Source: Triglochin maritima (Eukaryota; Streptophyta; Magnoliopsida; Alismatales; Juncaginaceae). Taken from it: a stretch of DNA of 64,000 bases. The notes under the pieces are model-generated. The model searched no databases and had not been told where the DNA came from. It worked only from the letters and a program-made list of their open reading frames with translations. A program made the position numbers and the translations under genes. The stretch is from the NCBI GenBank assembly GCA_963682175.1, contig OY821782.1:27797741-27861740 (forward strand). The letters are read 5' to 3'. Of this stretch, positions 35,959 through 47,630 are shown one piece after another. Within the stretch, counting starts at the first letter, position 1. Each line of letters begins with the position of its first letter.

Positions 35959-36210
35959 CATCCACCACCCATCACCTCCTCCTTCAACAATGTTATTACC
36001 TGCTTGCCTCACCAAACTTTTTCTTCTTCTCTTCAAACCTTCCCTTTTAATGTTCGTGCAACTCTTAACCTGCCCTTCGCTTTCTGCCCACACAAAGCCC
36101 AAACTTGTACCGATTTCTTAAAGCTATTATAGACAACAAATTAATAAATGATACTAAAAGTCATTGAGCTATTAAAGAACCTATAAGGACCCCAAACCTC
36201 AAAGACAAAA
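35959..36210. other. Unassigned 250 bp between solo LTR and CACTA end
   Basis: Nothing recognised; a short open stretch on the plus strand is not supported by any motif. Confidence 0.4.
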
Positions 36211-36239
36211 CACTACTAGAATAACATGCTTCACCTACG

Positions 36240-36900
36240 GATATATATTCGTTTGTTAAGCATTCGCCGATGTGCATTTAAGTGCACCGATGGATATAGT
36301 CTTCCGTCGGTGGTCAAATACACCGACGGATATGCTCAGATACACCGACGACAGAAGTCTGTCGATTAATATTTTTGTAGTATTCATCAGACCATAAACA
36401 TACACTGACAGATATGTTCCATCGGTGTATAGATTAGAAAAATCATCCGGGACAAAATGAAATTTGTCGCGTGGAAATAATCACTGACGTTTATATTACC
36501 CTACACTGACGGATATATCTGTCGGTGTATTATTTTTAATGGTCAGCAGCGGATAGCATCCGTCGGAGACTATTTAGAAAAACAACCGTAAAGTACTTAA
36601 TACGCTTATCTACACTGACGGCAAAATGAAGACATTTAGCGACAGATATGGTCCGTCGGTGGATGTTTCAGATAAAGAAATCAACGATCAAATGAAAATT
36701 TTCATGCAAAAACAATCACCGACTTAATGTTAGCCGCACCGACGGATATAGTTTGTCGGTGTAGGTTTTGTGAAAGAGTAACTGATGGATGGCATCCGTA
36801 GGAAAATATTTCAAAAATTAACCGTTACGAACTTAATATTTTTAACATCACCAACGGATACTTAAAAAACCTGCGACGGACAAGTGTCATCGGTGTACAA
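36240..36900. repeat. Subterminal repeats of element E
   Basis: More than ten copies of ACCGACGGATAT-like and inverse CCGTCGGTG units, as expected for transposase-binding sites near a CACTA end. Confidence 0.7.
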
Positions 36901-36959
36901 TTATATCAGGAGCCCGATTTGCACTTCCCCTTCACTCTTCTTCTTTTCCCAAAATCACT

Positions 36960-37360
36960 CCCATTCGGGCTCCATTGTCTATTCTCCGCCACGGTAACCC
37001 CTCCTCCCCTCTGCCCCCTCAAGCCTGCTAGACCAACCCCCGCCCTGCCCAGATTGACCATCTCCCTAGCCTGACCCCTCTGCCCTGCCTAGACCAACCA
37101 CCGCTGGCTTAGGGCATTCCCTCTGCCCTGCCCAAATGACCGCTAGCCTAGCTTGTCCCCTCCGCCCCTCCCAGACGCCCTCGCCTTAGACCGGGCCGAC
37201 CCCAACTAGACCCTAGCCAAGATCGAACCCCGACCAGACTTCATCGCCCCGCCCCAACGCCCTCGCCATAGCCCAGACTAAACTATGACTAGACCCTAGC
37301 CTAGACCGAACCCCCCGGTCCCAATCAGAAAACCCTCCTGCCAACAACCCAGCCCGACCC
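36960..37360. repeat. C-rich imperfect repeats in element E leader
   Basis: Repeated GACCCTAGCC / CCCTGCCC-like phrases on the plus strand, without a sustained ORF. Contrasts with the AT-rich surroundings. Confidence 0.5.
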
Positions 37361-37938
37361 CGGTTAAATTGTGATTTTTTATGATTTTTTAGATTAATGT
37401 TTGATTAGGCTTGGTACGATTAATTAGATTGAGGTTGTGATTAAATAGATTAATTTTGCAATTTTGTAGGATTATAGTACGTTTAATTTGAATATTTATC
37501 TTATTTTTGATGACTACAGTACATTTAATTAGTGAATTTGTATGAATAATGTTTGATTAGTCTTGGTATGATTAAATAAATATGTATACTTATGTGATTA
37601 TTTATGATTACAATTTGATGAATGTCGACAAGTAGGTATTTTTTCTTGTCAATACAGGTATTCGAAGAATTTGTTTTCGAAAATATAGGGGTGCTTCTGT
37701 CGAAATTTATAAAAAAATTATATTTAATGTAAATGTGTTTACAGTTTATTAATATTTATTTGGATTAAGTGACATCTGCTAGTTTGATGGATTTCGTTGG
37801 ATTGTATTGGATCGGTTAGTTGATTGTGTTAGATAGTGTTGAATTTGATTGACGTGGATTGGTTTTTAAGTTAGTTGGATTGGTTTTTAGTGAAGTTGCT
37901 TTCTGCTTTGGAGTGCTGAGGTTTTGTGGTTTGGTAGT

Positions 37939-39519
37939 TGATTAGTAACATATCACACATTGCATTCATGCTATATATCTTTTATTTTACTCCATATTTG
38001 TGCTACTCGAGTGTTTGTTTGATGTGTTTCAGGGTTTAGGCAATAACGAAGAGAAATGAAGAGAAAATGACCTAAATGCAAGAAGAATGGAATGATATGG
38101 AAGGTTTTGGACTTGTTTGTAATGACCAAGGACTGGATTGTAACTCAGGAAGGACTCAAGTGAAAACCCGAAGGGACTTAAATGTAAAGAAAAATATGTT
38201 GCTTGCAAAAGTCCAGAATCTCTTGAACCTGATGAGTAATTCTACAATTAAAACCAAACGGGCTTGAATAAACAGCTCTAGGCGCACCCAACGTGTTTAT
38301 TTGTGAACTAAAGCTGTGGTTAAAATTTGGAGTCGAGAGAAAATTGATCCGCCAGTTACGACGAATTATAATCCACCACAAGCGGATATGGTTAAGAGTT
38401 TGGCTCTCAAATTTTGTCCGCAGGTCGGGTTGTCGGGTCATAGCATTTCAAGACATCCAGATCTGATTTACAGTCATCCGATTTGCCCAGATCCATCCAA
38501 ACTCTCTAAACTTCTATTAATACACTTGTAATGCCTCCTTTCCTCTTCTTCCTCCTTCCCCGTTAGAGTAGGTTTTAGTTTCCTGTTTTAGTAGTGTAAT
38601 AAGGGGGTTGGAGAGGAGCAAACTTTGTCTTTTATTTTCTTAATCTAGTTTAGTTCTTATTCATTATGTCAATGTTTTCCTTTGATGCAATTTCTTTTAT
38701 GTTGTTTGTTTAATCTAGTCTTCTACATTTCTTTCATGGGTTTATGTTCTTTTCATGCTTTCTTTTGTGTAGAGATGAGAAGAGAGTAGTCAATCCCAAT
38801 TGGGGGTGGAGAAGAAGGTGATTTGATCATGTGATGGATTAGTGTGTGTTAATCTTAATCCTTTGAGCTTTACATGATTTCCATAACCATCGTATGTGAT
38901 TTCACTATTATCTTTTATGTGCTAATGCTTTTGAGTGAAACTTAGCACATACTTAGATTAGTGAGACTATTTTATAGGGAATGATGTGGTGAGGATAAGG
39001 ATGGAGTGGAAGAAGGGAACAAGACATGTGCATGCATGTGCTCATGTTGGCTTTATCTTAATTAATGTCTTGTATGCTTTAATGATTGTGATAAATCTTA
39101 TTTCATGTGGAGACATAGTTGGATTTGAGTCATGATGCATGCGACCATATTAGTTTCATTTGAATTATTGTCTTGTATGTTGTAATGATAAGGTTTTATC
39201 TTATTTCATGTGGAGGCAAAGTTGGAGTTGAGTTTTATGGATTTCATGTATGACATATTTTGATGAGCACATTTGAACACACACTACACTACACATTTTC
39301 ATTTCCATGTTCTTTCTCTACCCCCTAAGGGGTTTAGTTTTCATTTATCATTTTTCCGATTTCCCACGCATTGTAGTTATATTTTGATCACATCTCTCTC
39401 TTCTTTTACCCCACTCGAGTATCGTGAACTTGACTGACACGCGGTCCCTATGGACCTACCCGTATTTTCCACCGCTTCAACATGCCCATGCACTTGCGGT
39501 ATTATAACTGATTCAATCA
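37939..39519 (+). mobile_element. Solo LTR (TSD GTAGT), Athila-like family
   Basis: Begins TGATTAG and ends GATTCAATCA, flanked by GTAGT at 37934-37938 and 39520-39524. Its 3' end (CCCGTATTTTCCACCG, GCACTTGCGGTAT) matches the LTR end of element C in the opposite orientation, so it belongs to a related family. No coding sequence. Confidence 0.82.
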
Positions 39520-39524
39520 GTAGT

Positions 39525-39731
39525 GGAAAGGAATTTGTTTGGAACTAAATTCGTGCTTTGTTAACGAAGTGATTAAATATGGTGTTCTGGGTAGACAATA
39601 GTGAATGTCATTTCGATCGTGAGAAAATTGTCTGGAAATTTGTGAGTCGAAGTACACAACATAGATGGTCTCTTTTGATGAACTCCAATTGATGGGTTGG
39701 AGATTGGATCCACGAATTCGGCTGATAAGTC
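39525..39731. other. Element E sequence between two insertions
   Basis: About 200 bases of AT-rich DNA; nothing recognised. Confidence 0.4.
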
Positions 39732-39736
39732 CGCTT

Positions 39737-41247
39737 TGTTGGTTTTTTTTTGGCCTTAATCTATGTTTTGATGATTTAATTAACCTAATCTTAATTATGA
39801 TGATGTAGAGTAGCACACATATTGCATTGCATGTATATTGTATTGTGCTAACCTCTACAGGTGATCAAGACTCAAGAAAGAAGGAAATGAAGTCAAGACA
39901 TGTAATTAAAGCTAAATCGAAGACATGTAATCTTGATTTATTTTGAGTCTTAGGAACATGTGTAAATTGAGCATACAAGAGTTAAAAACATAACACATAC
40001 ACACTAGGTTCCTTAGAGAAGTCACACACAATATTTCACCTTATTTGGACTTCATTAGATCACCCAAACCTTAGTCGGAAATCACTTATAAACTTAAACC
40101 CAGATTTCCTGTGTGAACCGGTCGACCGAACCAGTTCTCAGTTCGACCGGTTTATAACAGACTCTCCACAGTGATTTTACCGAACTCTACCGGTCGACCG
40201 GTTCTACCTTTTCGGTCGACCGATCCCGGATTTTAATATGGCTGTTTTTCTTGTCGTATTCCTATAACGGTCGTATTCGTATAAAACAAACTTAACCCCA
40301 AAATACATTCGGTAACCGGTCGAACGACGACCTTGTTTCGGTCGACCGGTTGAACATTTCTTCAAGAAACAAAATTCCCTGCTATCGGTCGACACATTTC
40401 TCGTTCGACCGATTGACCTTTGTCTCAACCGAATCCCCTTATCGGTCGACCGCCCCATACTTTGGTTCGACCGATTCACTTAAGTAGAGTTAAGTTCTAG
40501 CTCGTTTGTCCGACCGAATATTCTTTTGTTCGACCGTTCTCTTTGAAATCATGTTAACGGTCGACCGGTTTACTAGTTTCGGTCGACCGGTTCTGGACAG
40601 ATTTGCAGCCCGATTTTCTACTTTGTGTATCCTGCACAAAACCCAATCAAATCTATCCCCAATGGCTAGAATACCTTAGGAGCTTATAAATAGAGGATCA
40701 AGACTTGTTGTTAAGACAACTCTCCAACTCCAATTGTCCCAATACATTAGAGAGAAACCTCAATCCTCAAAGCTCCCAATTCTACACTCTTTAAGCCTAA
40801 ACTTCACACACTTGATCATATACTCATCCTACTCAAAGTGTGCTCAATTAGAGAGTGAATCCCACTCAGTTAAAAGTGTTGTCAAAAGAAGCAAGGACTT
40901 CGGTGAAAGCCCGAAGTGCCCCTCTCGGATTGTGAGAGGAAGAATTCAAGCAAGCGAGGGTTGTTCGCGTTGCTTGTGGTGTAAAAGGCGTTCTCTCCCG
41001 GCCCGGAACGGGGAGTGGTTAGTGAAGACGTAGGCGGAGCTCGCGGAGTCGAGCGGAGCTTACAAGAGAGGACTAGGACCCGGGTGGGGTGCCGAACCTC
41101 TATAAAAACGCCGTGTCTCTTTGTGGTTTGCATTTTCTGTTAATTTCCCTACTTGTTTTTAAATTTGTTTCCGCTGCGTTTATTGTTTGATTAGTTAGCG
41201 ATTAGCTTAATAGTGATTAGTGGACCCATAACCCACACGATCCTACA
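39737..41247 (+). repeat. Array LTR 1
   Basis: TGTTGG to CCTACA, 1511 bp. TATAAATA box at 40685-40692. GGTCGACC-type cluster at 40115-40590. It differs from the other three by one base (39993). Confidence 0.92.
40115..40590. repeat. GGTCGACC palindrome cluster in array LTR (4 copies in the array)
   Basis: About 14 sites (CGGTCGACCG, ACCGGTCGACCGGT and half-sites such as TTCGACCG) just upstream of the TATA box. Repeated at +3947, +7894 and +11841. In the last LTR one site is altered to GGTCAACC. Confidence 0.85.
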
Positions 41248-41249
41248 TT

Positions 41250-41261
41250 TGGTATCAGAGC
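41250..41261 (+). other. Primer binding site, array unit 1 (tRNA-iMet type)
   Basis: TGGTATCAGAGC, two bases after the LTR. The same site occurs at 45197-45208 and 49144-49155. None follows LTR 4. Confidence 0.88.
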
Positions 41262-41300
41262 CTTGTTAGCTAAATTTCATTACTTTACCGTAATTTTAGC

Positions 41301-42941
41301 ATGGCTTCAACATCTAATCACTTAGAGGGTTTATGCACCACAAGGCCTCCTTTGCTTAATGGGTCAAATTATGATTATTGGAAAAATAGAATGAAAATCT
41401 TTTTAATATCAAATGACCTTAAGTATTGGAAGTTTATTCAAAATCCATACATACCCCCAAATGAAGATGATTTAGATTCTCTATCTAGGGCTCAAATGAA
41501 AGAAATTGAAATGAATTCAAAAATTATGAATATTCTTTATTGTGGCCTTAATGAGGGAGAATACAATAGAATTAGGGGATGTGAAAGTGCAAATGAAATA
41601 TGGCATAGGTTACAAATGCATCATGAGGGTGATAGCAAAACCAAAGAAACTAGGATAAGTCTCCTCATGCATAAATATGAAATATTTTCTATGCAAATCG
41701 GTGAGAACATAAGCGACATGAACACTCGCTTTACCGATATTACTAACTCTCTTTTGATTCTTGGAAGAAGGATAAATGAAGGAGAGATGACTCGAAAATT
41801 CCTCCGGTCATTGAGCAACGATTGGGAAGACAAGGTCGTGGCAATCGAAGAATCGCACGATCTTTCAAAATTGAAGATGGAGGAACTCATTGGAAATCTC
41901 ATGGCCTATGAGCTCCAATTGAGTCATCGAAGAGAGAAGGAAGCATCAAAGAAAAACTCCGTGGTGGAATTACATGCAAATTTTAATGAGCCAAGGAGGG
42001 TGGAAGAAGAGGACATTGAGGTCCTTGCCCAAGACTTCTTCAAATACCTCAAGAGGGATAAAGGAGAAAAGAATGAAAGAAGAGGTAGAAGAAGTGAGAA
42101 AAGAGAAAAAGAAAAAGAGAGGGAGGAGAGTGAAAATGAGAGAAGAGAAGGGGAGAAGAAAAAGGAGAGAAAGGAGAGGAGAAAAGAAAAGGAGAAGAGC
42201 AAGAGAAGAGAGAGGAAGGAGGAAGTACACAAGGCTACATGGGATGATTCTTCATCACCATCATCATCGTCTTCTTCCTTGCAAAGTAGAAGAGAAGTGG
42301 CTCACTCATGCTTCATGGCTATTGAAGATCAAAGTGAGGTAGATTCTAACTCTTGTTCTAGTAATTCATGCTCAACTAAGTCTTATTATAGTGATAGCTC
42401 AAACTCTAGTGCAAATAATGAAAATTATACACATGATGAGCTTCAAAATGCATTTCATGATTTAGTTAAACAATATGAGATCATTTGTGAAAAGAACAAA
42501 AATGCTAGAAAAACTATAAATGATCTCAAATGCCAAATTGAATTAATCATGAATGAGAAGAATGAGGTGATTGCTAGACTTGAATCAAATGAATCATCAC
42601 TTGCTAGTCTAAGTAAAACACCCATGGTTGATGAACATGTAGATCTTAAAGTTTCAAATATGCAATTAAGAAAAGATCTAGAAATGTTCACTAAAGGAAC
42701 AAAAATGCTTGATATGCTTTTAGGTAGTCAAAGACAATCCTTAGCTAAACATGGTTTAGGATACAATGTTCAATTAAAAAACCATGTATCTCATACTACA
42801 TTAAATGGCAAGCATTTATTTGTTAAGTCTACTTCCTCAAGTATGTGGGCTCCCAAAACCAAAATGGTGTGGATTCCCAAAGCTAACACTCAAGGACCCA
42901 AAGTTGTTTGGGTACCTAAATCTACTCTTGTAGGAGCTTGA
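41301..42941 (+). CDS. Gag-like protein of array unit 1 (546 aa)
   Basis: Intact ORF of a non-autonomous retrotransposon. Residues about 1-210 form a copia-type Gag/UBN2-like domain (LNGSNYDYWKNRMKIFLIS, EIWHRLQMHHEGDSKTKETR, GEMTRKFLRSLSNDWED). Residues about 240-310 are an Arg/Glu/Lys-only stretch, 315-375 are Ser-rich and 375-470 look like a coiled coil. The C terminus has VWAPK-like and KVVWVPK motifs seen at the gag/protease border of copia elements. No CCHC zinc knuckle. It would assemble into particles only with enzymes from a helper. The start is 53 bases after the LTR, first ATG. It differs from copies 2 and 3 at two residues (Glu for Ala in VVELHANF; Met for Val in SSSMWAPK). Confidence 0.88.
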   Translation: MASTSNHLEGLCTTRPPLLNGSNYDYWKNRMKIFLISNDLKYWKFIQNPYIPPNEDDLDSLSRAQMKEIEMNSKIMNILYCGLNEGEYNRIRGCESANEIWHRLQMHHEGDSKTKETRISLLMHKYEIFSMQIGENISDMNTRFTDITNSLLILGRRINEGEMTRKFLRSLSNDWEDKVVAIEESHDLSKLKMEELIGNLMAYELQLSHRREKEASKKNSVVELHANFNEPRRVEEEDIEVLAQDFFKYLKRDKGEKNERRGRRSEKREKEKEREESENERREGEKKKERKERRKEKEKSKRRERKEEVHKATWDDSSSPSSSSSSLQSRREVAHSCFMAIEDQSEVDSNSCSSNSCSTKSYYSDSSNSSANNENYTHDELQNAFHDLVKQYEIICEKNKNARKTINDLKCQIELIMNEKNEVIARLESNESSLASLSKTPMVDEHVDLKVSNMQLRKDLEMFTKGTKMLDMLLGSQRQSLAKHGLGYNVQLKNHVSHTTLNGKHLFVKSTSSSMWAPKTKMVWIPKANTQGPKVVWVPKSTLVGA

Positions 42942-43430
42942 GGAGGAGATTGGTGGTGACCGGGTGAGCTCAAGAGTCAAATTCAAATCCGGTTGCATCA
43001 CCAAATGAGATTGGAGCTAAATTCGAATTCAACATTGGTATATATTCCTATCTATACAATTCATGTTAAATTAGCTCTAATCTAGCTTCACATGCTTAAT
43101 TGACATATCATATAGTTCAATTCATTGAAAATCATTTATCCCTATTCATTGCAAATCATTTATCACATCCATTGATTCTAAATGTCAAATTTTAAATGGA
43201 TGTTAGAATAAGGCTTAAGTTGAAACTTAAATGAACTTAACTTGAATCATACTCATTGTTTCCATTTAGCCTTATTGATAGGGGGAGCTTAATGTTATAT
43301 CGTTTATTAGAGTAATGAAGTGCAAAATTTAGGGGGAGCAACTTCATTACAAGACATCCAAATTCTATGCTTAAAGTCTTAAATAATTATTATTTTTGAT
43401 GGATGTCAAAGGGGGAGAGATAATTAAGGG

Positions 43431-43650
43431 GGTAATCTGGAATTTGGCATAAAATTGAACAAAAACTATGCACATCCATAGGGGGAGCATTAATATGCAT
43501 AGTTTACATATACAAATTCCATGTATTTAGATAGAATTAAGGTAATCTGGAATTTGGCATAAAATTGAACAAAAACTATGCACATCCATAGGGGGAGCAT
43601 TAATATGCATAGTTTACATATACAAATTCCATGTATTTAGATAGAATTAA
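43431..43650 (+). repeat. Two-copy 110-bp tandem repeat, unit 1
   Basis: Copies 43431-43540 and 43541-43650 look identical. Each holds an AGGGGGAGC purine motif. Present in the same place in units 2 and 3, so older than the array. Confidence 0.9.
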
Positions 43651-43669
43651 GATATAGGTTGCCATCATC

Positions 43670-43683
43670 AAAAAGGGGGAGAT
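43670..43683 (+). other. Polypurine tract, array unit 1
   Basis: AAAAAGGGGGAGAT abuts LTR 2. Equivalent tracts at 47617-47630 and 51564-51577. Confidence 0.8.
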
Positions 43684-45194
43684 TGTTGGTTTTTTTTTGG
43701 CCTTAATCTATGTTTTGATGATTTAATTAACCTAATCTTAATTATGATGATGTAGAGTAGCACACATATTGCATTGCATGTATATTGTATTGTGCTAACC
43801 TCTACAGGTGATCAAGACTCAAGAAAGAAGGAAATGAAGTCAAGACATGTAATTAAAGCTAAATCGAAGACATGTAATCTTGATTTATTTTGAGTCTTAG
43901 GAACATGTGTAAATTGAGCATACAAGAGTTAAAAACATATCACATACACACTAGGTTCCTTAGAGAAGTCACACACAATATTTCACCTTATTTGGACTTC
44001 ATTAGATCACCCAAACCTTAGTCGGAAATCACTTATAAACTTAAACCCAGATTTCCTGTGTGAACCGGTCGACCGAACCAGTTCTCAGTTCGACCGGTTT
44101 ATAACAGACTCTCCACAGTGATTTTACCGAACTCTACCGGTCGACCGGTTCTACCTTTTCGGTCGACCGATCCCGGATTTTAATATGGCTGTTTTTCTTG
44201 TCGTATTCCTATAACGGTCGTATTCGTATAAAACAAACTTAACCCCAAAATACATTCGGTAACCGGTCGAACGACGACCTTGTTTCGGTCGACCGGTTGA
44301 ACATTTCTTCAAGAAACAAAATTCCCTGCTATCGGTCGACACATTTCTCGTTCGACCGATTGACCTTTGTCTCAACCGAATCCCCTTATCGGTCGACCGC
44401 CCCATACTTTGGTTCGACCGATTCACTTAAGTAGAGTTAAGTTCTAGCTCGTTTGTCCGACCGAATATTCTTTTGTTCGACCGTTCTCTTTGAAATCATG
44501 TTAACGGTCGACCGGTTTACTAGTTTCGGTCGACCGGTTCTGGACAGATTTGCAGCCCGATTTTCTACTTTGTGTATCCTGCACAAAACCCAATCAAATC
44601 TATCCCCAATGGCTAGAATACCTTAGGAGCTTATAAATAGAGGATCAAGACTTGTTGTTAAGACAACTCTCCAACTCCAATTGTCCCAATACATTAGAGA
44701 GAAACCTCAATCCTCAAAGCTCCCAATTCTACACTCTTTAAGCCTAAACTTCACACACTTGATCATATACTCATCCTACTCAAAGTGTGCTCAATTAGAG
44801 AGTGAATCCCACTCAGTTAAAAGTGTTGTCAAAAGAAGCAAGGACTTCGGTGAAAGCCCGAAGTGCCCCTCTCGGATTGTGAGAGGAAGAATTCAAGCAA
44901 GCGAGGGTTGTTCGCGTTGCTTGTGGTGTAAAAGGCGTTCTCTCCCGGCCCGGAACGGGGAGTGGTTAGTGAAGACGTAGGCGGAGCTCGCGGAGTCGAG
45001 CGGAGCTTACAAGAGAGGACTAGGACCCGGGTGGGGTGCCGAACCTCTATAAAAACGCCGTGTCTCTTTGTGGTTTGCATTTTCTGTTAATTTCCCTACT
45101 TGTTTTTAAATTTGTTTCCGCTGCGTTTATTGTTTGATTAGTTAGCGATTAGCTTAATAGTGATTAGTGGACCCATAACCCACACGATCCTACA
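43684..45194 (+). repeat. Array LTR 2
   Basis: 1511 bp, matches the array consensus with no private change seen. Serves as 3' end of unit 1 and 5' end of unit 2. TATA box 44632-44639. Confidence 0.92.
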
Positions 45195-45247
45195 TTTGGT
45201 ATCAGAGCCTTGTTAGCTAAATTTCATTACTTTACCGTAATTTTAGC

Positions 45248-46888
45248 ATGGCTTCAACATCTAATCACTTAGAGGGTTTATGCACCACAAGGCCTCCTTT
45301 GCTTAATGGGTCAAATTATGATTATTGGAAAAATAGAATGAAAATCTTTTTAATATCAAATGACCTTAAGTATTGGAAGTTTATTCAAAATCCATACATA
45401 CCCCCAAATGAAGATGATTTAGATTCTCTATCTAGGGCTCAAATGAAAGAAATTGAAATGAATTCAAAAATTATGAATATTCTTTATTGTGGCCTTAATG
45501 AGGGAGAATACAATAGAATTAGGGGATGTGAAAGTGCAAATGAAATATGGCATAGGTTACAAATGCATCATGAGGGTGATAGCAAAACCAAAGAAACTAG
45601 GATAAGTCTCCTCATGCATAAATATGAAATATTTTCTATGCAAATCGGTGAGAACATAAGCGACATGAACACTCGCTTTACCGATATTACTAACTCTCTT
45701 TTGATTCTTGGAAGAAGGATAAATGAAGGAGAGATGACTCGAAAATTCCTCCGGTCATTGAGCAACGATTGGGAAGACAAGGTCGTGGCAATCGAAGAAT
45801 CGCACGATCTTTCAAAATTGAAGATGGAGGAACTCATTGGAAATCTCATGGCCTATGAGCTCCAATTGAGTCATCGAAGAGAGAAGGAAGCATCAAAGAA
45901 AAACTCCGTGGTGGCATTACATGCAAATTTTAATGAGCCAAGGAGGGTGGAAGAAGAGGACATTGAGGTCCTTGCCCAAGACTTCTTCAAATACCTCAAG
46001 AGGGATAAAGGAGAAAAGAATGAAAGAAGAGGTAGAAGAAGTGAGAAAAGAGAAAAAGAAAAAGAGAGGGAGGAGAGTGAAAATGAGAGAAGAGAAGGGG
46101 AGAAGAAAAAGGAGAGAAAGGAGAGGAGAAAAGAAAAGGAGAAGAGCAAGAGAAGAGAGAGGAAGGAGGAAGTACACAAGGCTACATGGGATGATTCTTC
46201 ATCACCATCATCATCGTCTTCTTCCTTGCAAAGTAGAAGAGAAGTGGCTCACTCATGCTTCATGGCTATTGAAGATCAAAGTGAGGTAGATTCTAACTCT
46301 TGTTCTAGTAATTCATGCTCAACTAAGTCTTATTATAGTGATAGCTCAAACTCTAGTGCAAATAATGAAAATTATACACATGATGAGCTTCAAAATGCAT
46401 TTCATGATTTAGTTAAACAATATGAGATCATTTGTGAAAAGAACAAAAATGCTAGAAAAACTATAAATGATCTCAAATGCCAAATTGAATTAATCATGAA
46501 TGAGAAGAATGAGGTGATTGCTAGACTTGAATCAAATGAATCATCACTTGCTAGTCTAAGTAAAACACCCATGGTTGATGAACATGTAGATCTTAAAGTT
46601 TCAAATATGCAATTAAGAAAAGATCTAGAAATGTTCACTAAAGGAACAAAAATGCTTGATATGCTTTTAGGTAGTCAAAGACAATCCTTAGCTAAACATG
46701 GTTTAGGATACAATGTTCAATTAAAAAACCATGTATCTCATACTACATTAAATGGCAAGCATTTATTTGTTAAGTCTACTTCCTCAAGTGTGTGGGCTCC
46801 CAAAACCAAAATGGTGTGGATTCCCAAAGCTAACACTCAAGGACCCAAAGTTGTTTGGGTACCTAAATCTACTCTTGTAGGAGCTTGA
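45248..46888 (+). CDS. Gag-like protein of array unit 2 (546 aa)
   Basis: Same intact ORF as unit 1, with Ala in VVALHANF and Val in SSSVWAPK, shared with unit 3. Domain order, lack of a zinc knuckle and lack of pol are as in unit 1. It lies between two LTRs with promoter, primer site and polypurine tract, so it could be transcribed alone or by read-through from unit 1. Confidence 0.88.
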   Translation: MASTSNHLEGLCTTRPPLLNGSNYDYWKNRMKIFLISNDLKYWKFIQNPYIPPNEDDLDSLSRAQMKEIEMNSKIMNILYCGLNEGEYNRIRGCESANEIWHRLQMHHEGDSKTKETRISLLMHKYEIFSMQIGENISDMNTRFTDITNSLLILGRRINEGEMTRKFLRSLSNDWEDKVVAIEESHDLSKLKMEELIGNLMAYELQLSHRREKEASKKNSVVALHANFNEPRRVEEEDIEVLAQDFFKYLKRDKGEKNERRGRRSEKREKEKEREESENERREGEKKKERKERRKEKEKSKRRERKEEVHKATWDDSSSPSSSSSSLQSRREVAHSCFMAIEDQSEVDSNSCSSNSCSTKSYYSDSSNSSANNENYTHDELQNAFHDLVKQYEIICEKNKNARKTINDLKCQIELIMNEKNEVIARLESNESSLASLSKTPMVDEHVDLKVSNMQLRKDLEMFTKGTKMLDMLLGSQRQSLAKHGLGYNVQLKNHVSHTTLNGKHLFVKSTSSSVWAPKTKMVWIPKANTQGPKVVWVPKSTLVGA

Positions 46889-47377
46889 GGAGGAGATTGG
46901 TGGTGACCGGGTGAGCTCAAGAGTCAAATTCAAATCCGGTTGCATCACCAAATGAGATTGGAGCTAAATTCGAATTCAACATTGGTATATATTCCTATCT
47001 ATACAATTCATGTTAAATTAGCTCTAATCTAGCTTCACATGCTTAATTGACATATCATATAGTTCAATTCATTGAAAATCATTTATCCCTATTCATTGCA
47101 AATCATTTATCACATCCATTGATTCTAAATGTCAAATTTTAAATGGATGTTAGAATAAGGCTTAAGTTGAAACTTAAATGAACTTAACTTGAATCATACT
47201 CATTGTTTCCATTTAGCCTTATTGATAGGGGGAGCTTAATGTTATATCGTTTATTAGAGTAATGAAGTGCAAAATTTAGGGGGAGCAACTTCATTACAAG
47301 ACATCCAAATTCTATGCTTAAAGTCTTAAATAATTATTATTTTTGATGGATGTCAAAGGGGGAGAGATAATTAAGGG

Positions 47378-47597
47378 GGTAATCTGGAATTTGGCATAAA
47401 ATTGAACAAAAACTATGCACATCCATAGGGGGAGCATTAATATGCATAGTTTACATATACAAATTCCATGTATTTAGATAGAATTAAGGTAATCTGGAAT
47501 TTGGCATAAAATTGAACAAAAACTATGCACATCCATAGGGGGAGCATTAATATGCATAGTTTACATATACAAATTCCATGTATTTAGATAGAATTAA
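47378..47597 (+). repeat. Two-copy 110-bp tandem repeat, unit 2
   Basis: Same structure as in unit 1, offset by 3947. Confidence 0.9.
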
Positions 47598-47630
47598 GAT
47601 ATAGGTTGCCATCATCAAAAAGGGGGAGAT

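Noticed and set aside
40204..40479. 91-residue minus-strand frame rich in RSTGRP, present four times in the array
   Set aside because: It is the translation of the GGTCGACC palindrome cluster in the LTR, not a protein signal.
41924..42232. Minus-strand Ser/Leu/Phe-rich open frames opposite the Gag ORFs (also at 45871 and 49818)
   Set aside because: They are the antisense of the purine-rich Arg/Glu/Lys tract; composition alone keeps them open.
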